Notes under the pieces: generated by a model
What the model was told of the DNA's origin: nothing
Seen by the model: the letters and a program-made list of their open reading frames with translations, nothing else
Database searches by the model: none
Assembly: GCA_963718375.1 (NCBI GenBank)
Contig: CAVQZD010000004.1
Location: 62,001 to 126,000 of the forward strand
DNA length: 64,000 nucleotides
Direction of reading: 5' to 3'
From: RBG-16-64-13 sp963718375
GTDB lineage: Bacteria; Actinomycetota; Thermoleophilia; RBG-16-64-13
Part shown: piece by piece, positions 63,432-64,000 of the stretch
How positions within the stretch are numbered: the first letter of the stretch is position 1
Layout of the letters: every line of letters begins with the position of its first letter
Translations under genes and position numbers: made by a program

Positions 63432-64000
63432 TCAGCCGACTATGGTGTATGCGGACTCACTGTGCTGCGTGAGGTCGAGTCCGATGTTCTCGCCGTCCTC
63501 GTCAACGCGCAGACCCATGGTCTTGTCGATCACCTTCAGGATTATCCACGATACGACGAAAGAGAAGGCGGCGCAGGCAGCCACCGCAGCTAGCTGCTTC
63601 AGGACAAGCATCCCGTTGCCGTAGAACAGCCCATCAGCGCCGGCGGGATTGATGGCGGTGGTGGCCCAGAGGCCCGTGAGGAGCGCCCCGACCATACCGC
63701 CGATGCCGTGCACGCCGAAAGCGTCCAGGGAATCGTCGTACCCCATCTTGCCTTTGACCAGCACGACCGCTACGTAGCACACGATGCTCGCGATGGCGCC
63801 TATGGCCAGTGCTGCCATCGGTCCCACATAACCTGCGGCGGGAGTGATAGCTACCAGACCGGCCACTGCGCCCGAGATGATGCCCAGCGCCGTGGGACGC
63901 TTACGGAAGATCCATTCGATGACCGCCCACGTCACGGCCGCAGCTGCAGCACCCAAGTGGGTGGCCACAAAGGCCGACACCGCGAGCCCGTCAGAAGCGA
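63432..64000 (-). CDS. amt: Ammonium transporter, C-terminal part (runs off the window)
   Basis: The last 189 or so residues of an Amt/MEP/Rh channel; the frame is open to the window edge, so the start lies outside. Visible family features: AVSAFVATHLGAAAAAVTW, GIISGAVAGLVAITPAAGYVGP, and DDSLDAFGVHGIGGMVGALLTGL with the conserved pore His of the twin-His pair. About five membrane helices and a cytoplasmic tail ending TQHSESAYTIVG remain. Co-transcribed with glnB, the usual amt-glnB arrangement (order amt then PII). Confidence 0.93.
   Translation of the reverse strand, partial: ASDGLAVSAFVATHLGAAAAAVTWAVIEWIFRKRPTALGIISGAVAGLVAITPAAGYVGPMAALAIGAIASIVCYVAVVLVKGKMGYDDSLDAFGVHGIGGMVGALLTGLWATTAINPAGADGLFYGNGMLVLKQLAAVAACAAFSFVVSWIILKVIDKTMGLRVDEDGENIGLDLTQHSESAYTIVG

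Overview
The window is a gene-dense, high-GC bacterial chromosome segment made almost entirely of core metabolism and housekeeping genes. There is no phage, insertion sequence, rRNA or CRISPR array. A BldD-like regulator, the GC-rich third codon positions and frequent GTG/TTG starts point to Actinomycetota. The eukaryotic-type NADP isocitrate dehydrogenase, Aquifex-type short aconitase, aspartase and ferredoxin:thioredoxin-reductase-like protein suggest a deep, possibly anaerobic lineage rather than Streptomyces or Mycobacterium. This placement is an inference; no rRNA is present to fix it.

Layout. Positions 1-900 hold the end of an unseen gene, a terminator, a ribbon-helix-helix protein and a small membrane protein. 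From 940 to 25414 almost everything is on the minus strand: FKBP lipoprotein, acetyltransferase and aspartase; a ZIP transporter behind isocitrate dehydrogenase, aconitase and citrate synthase; a lipoprotein and leuS; two MFS transporters with a Cas4-like/RNase H-like DUF2779 nuclease; uvrB, a lytic transglycosylase and coaE; rpsA, polA and a TatA-like protein. A tRNA-Leu(CAA) and the bldD-like gene follow on the plus strand. From 26229 to 35483 (minus) lies a tightly coupled hisI-trpE-G-D-C-uspA-corA-trpF-B-A operon, preceded by a candidate Trp-rich leader peptide. Positions 35804-45554 carry cinA, a PRC-barrel protein, zinc-ribbon proteins, two tandem S-layer-type L,D-transpeptidases, a glutaredoxin/FTR pair, serA and a molybdopterin lipoprotein with a membrane partner. 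Positions 45556-51249 hold carB and carA, separated by a PemK/MazF-type toxin-antitoxin pair. From 51437 to the end is a nitrogen block: gltB (one frameshift), gltD, glnA, a very large multi-PAS hybrid histidine kinase, glnB and the 3' part of amt.

How the genes fit together. Citrate synthase, aconitase and isocitrate dehydrogenase make 2-oxoglutarate. Ammonium import (Amt), glutamine synthetase and glutamate synthase turn it into glutamine and glutamate, and carbamoyl-phosphate synthase and TrpG/TrpE consume glutamine. PII and the sensor kinase are positioned to read nitrogen status. The tyrosines normally modified in PII (position 51) and in glutamine synthetase are both replaced here, which argues against a classical uridylylation/adenylylation cascade.

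The best candidates for something new are the stress protein and metal channel embedded in the trp operon, the Trp-rich leader ORF, the BldD relative with a conserved c-di-GMP motif spacing, the glutaredoxin-FTR pair, the DUF2779 nuclease, and the toxin-antitoxin pair splitting carA from carB. I did not find a clearly novel multi-gene system.
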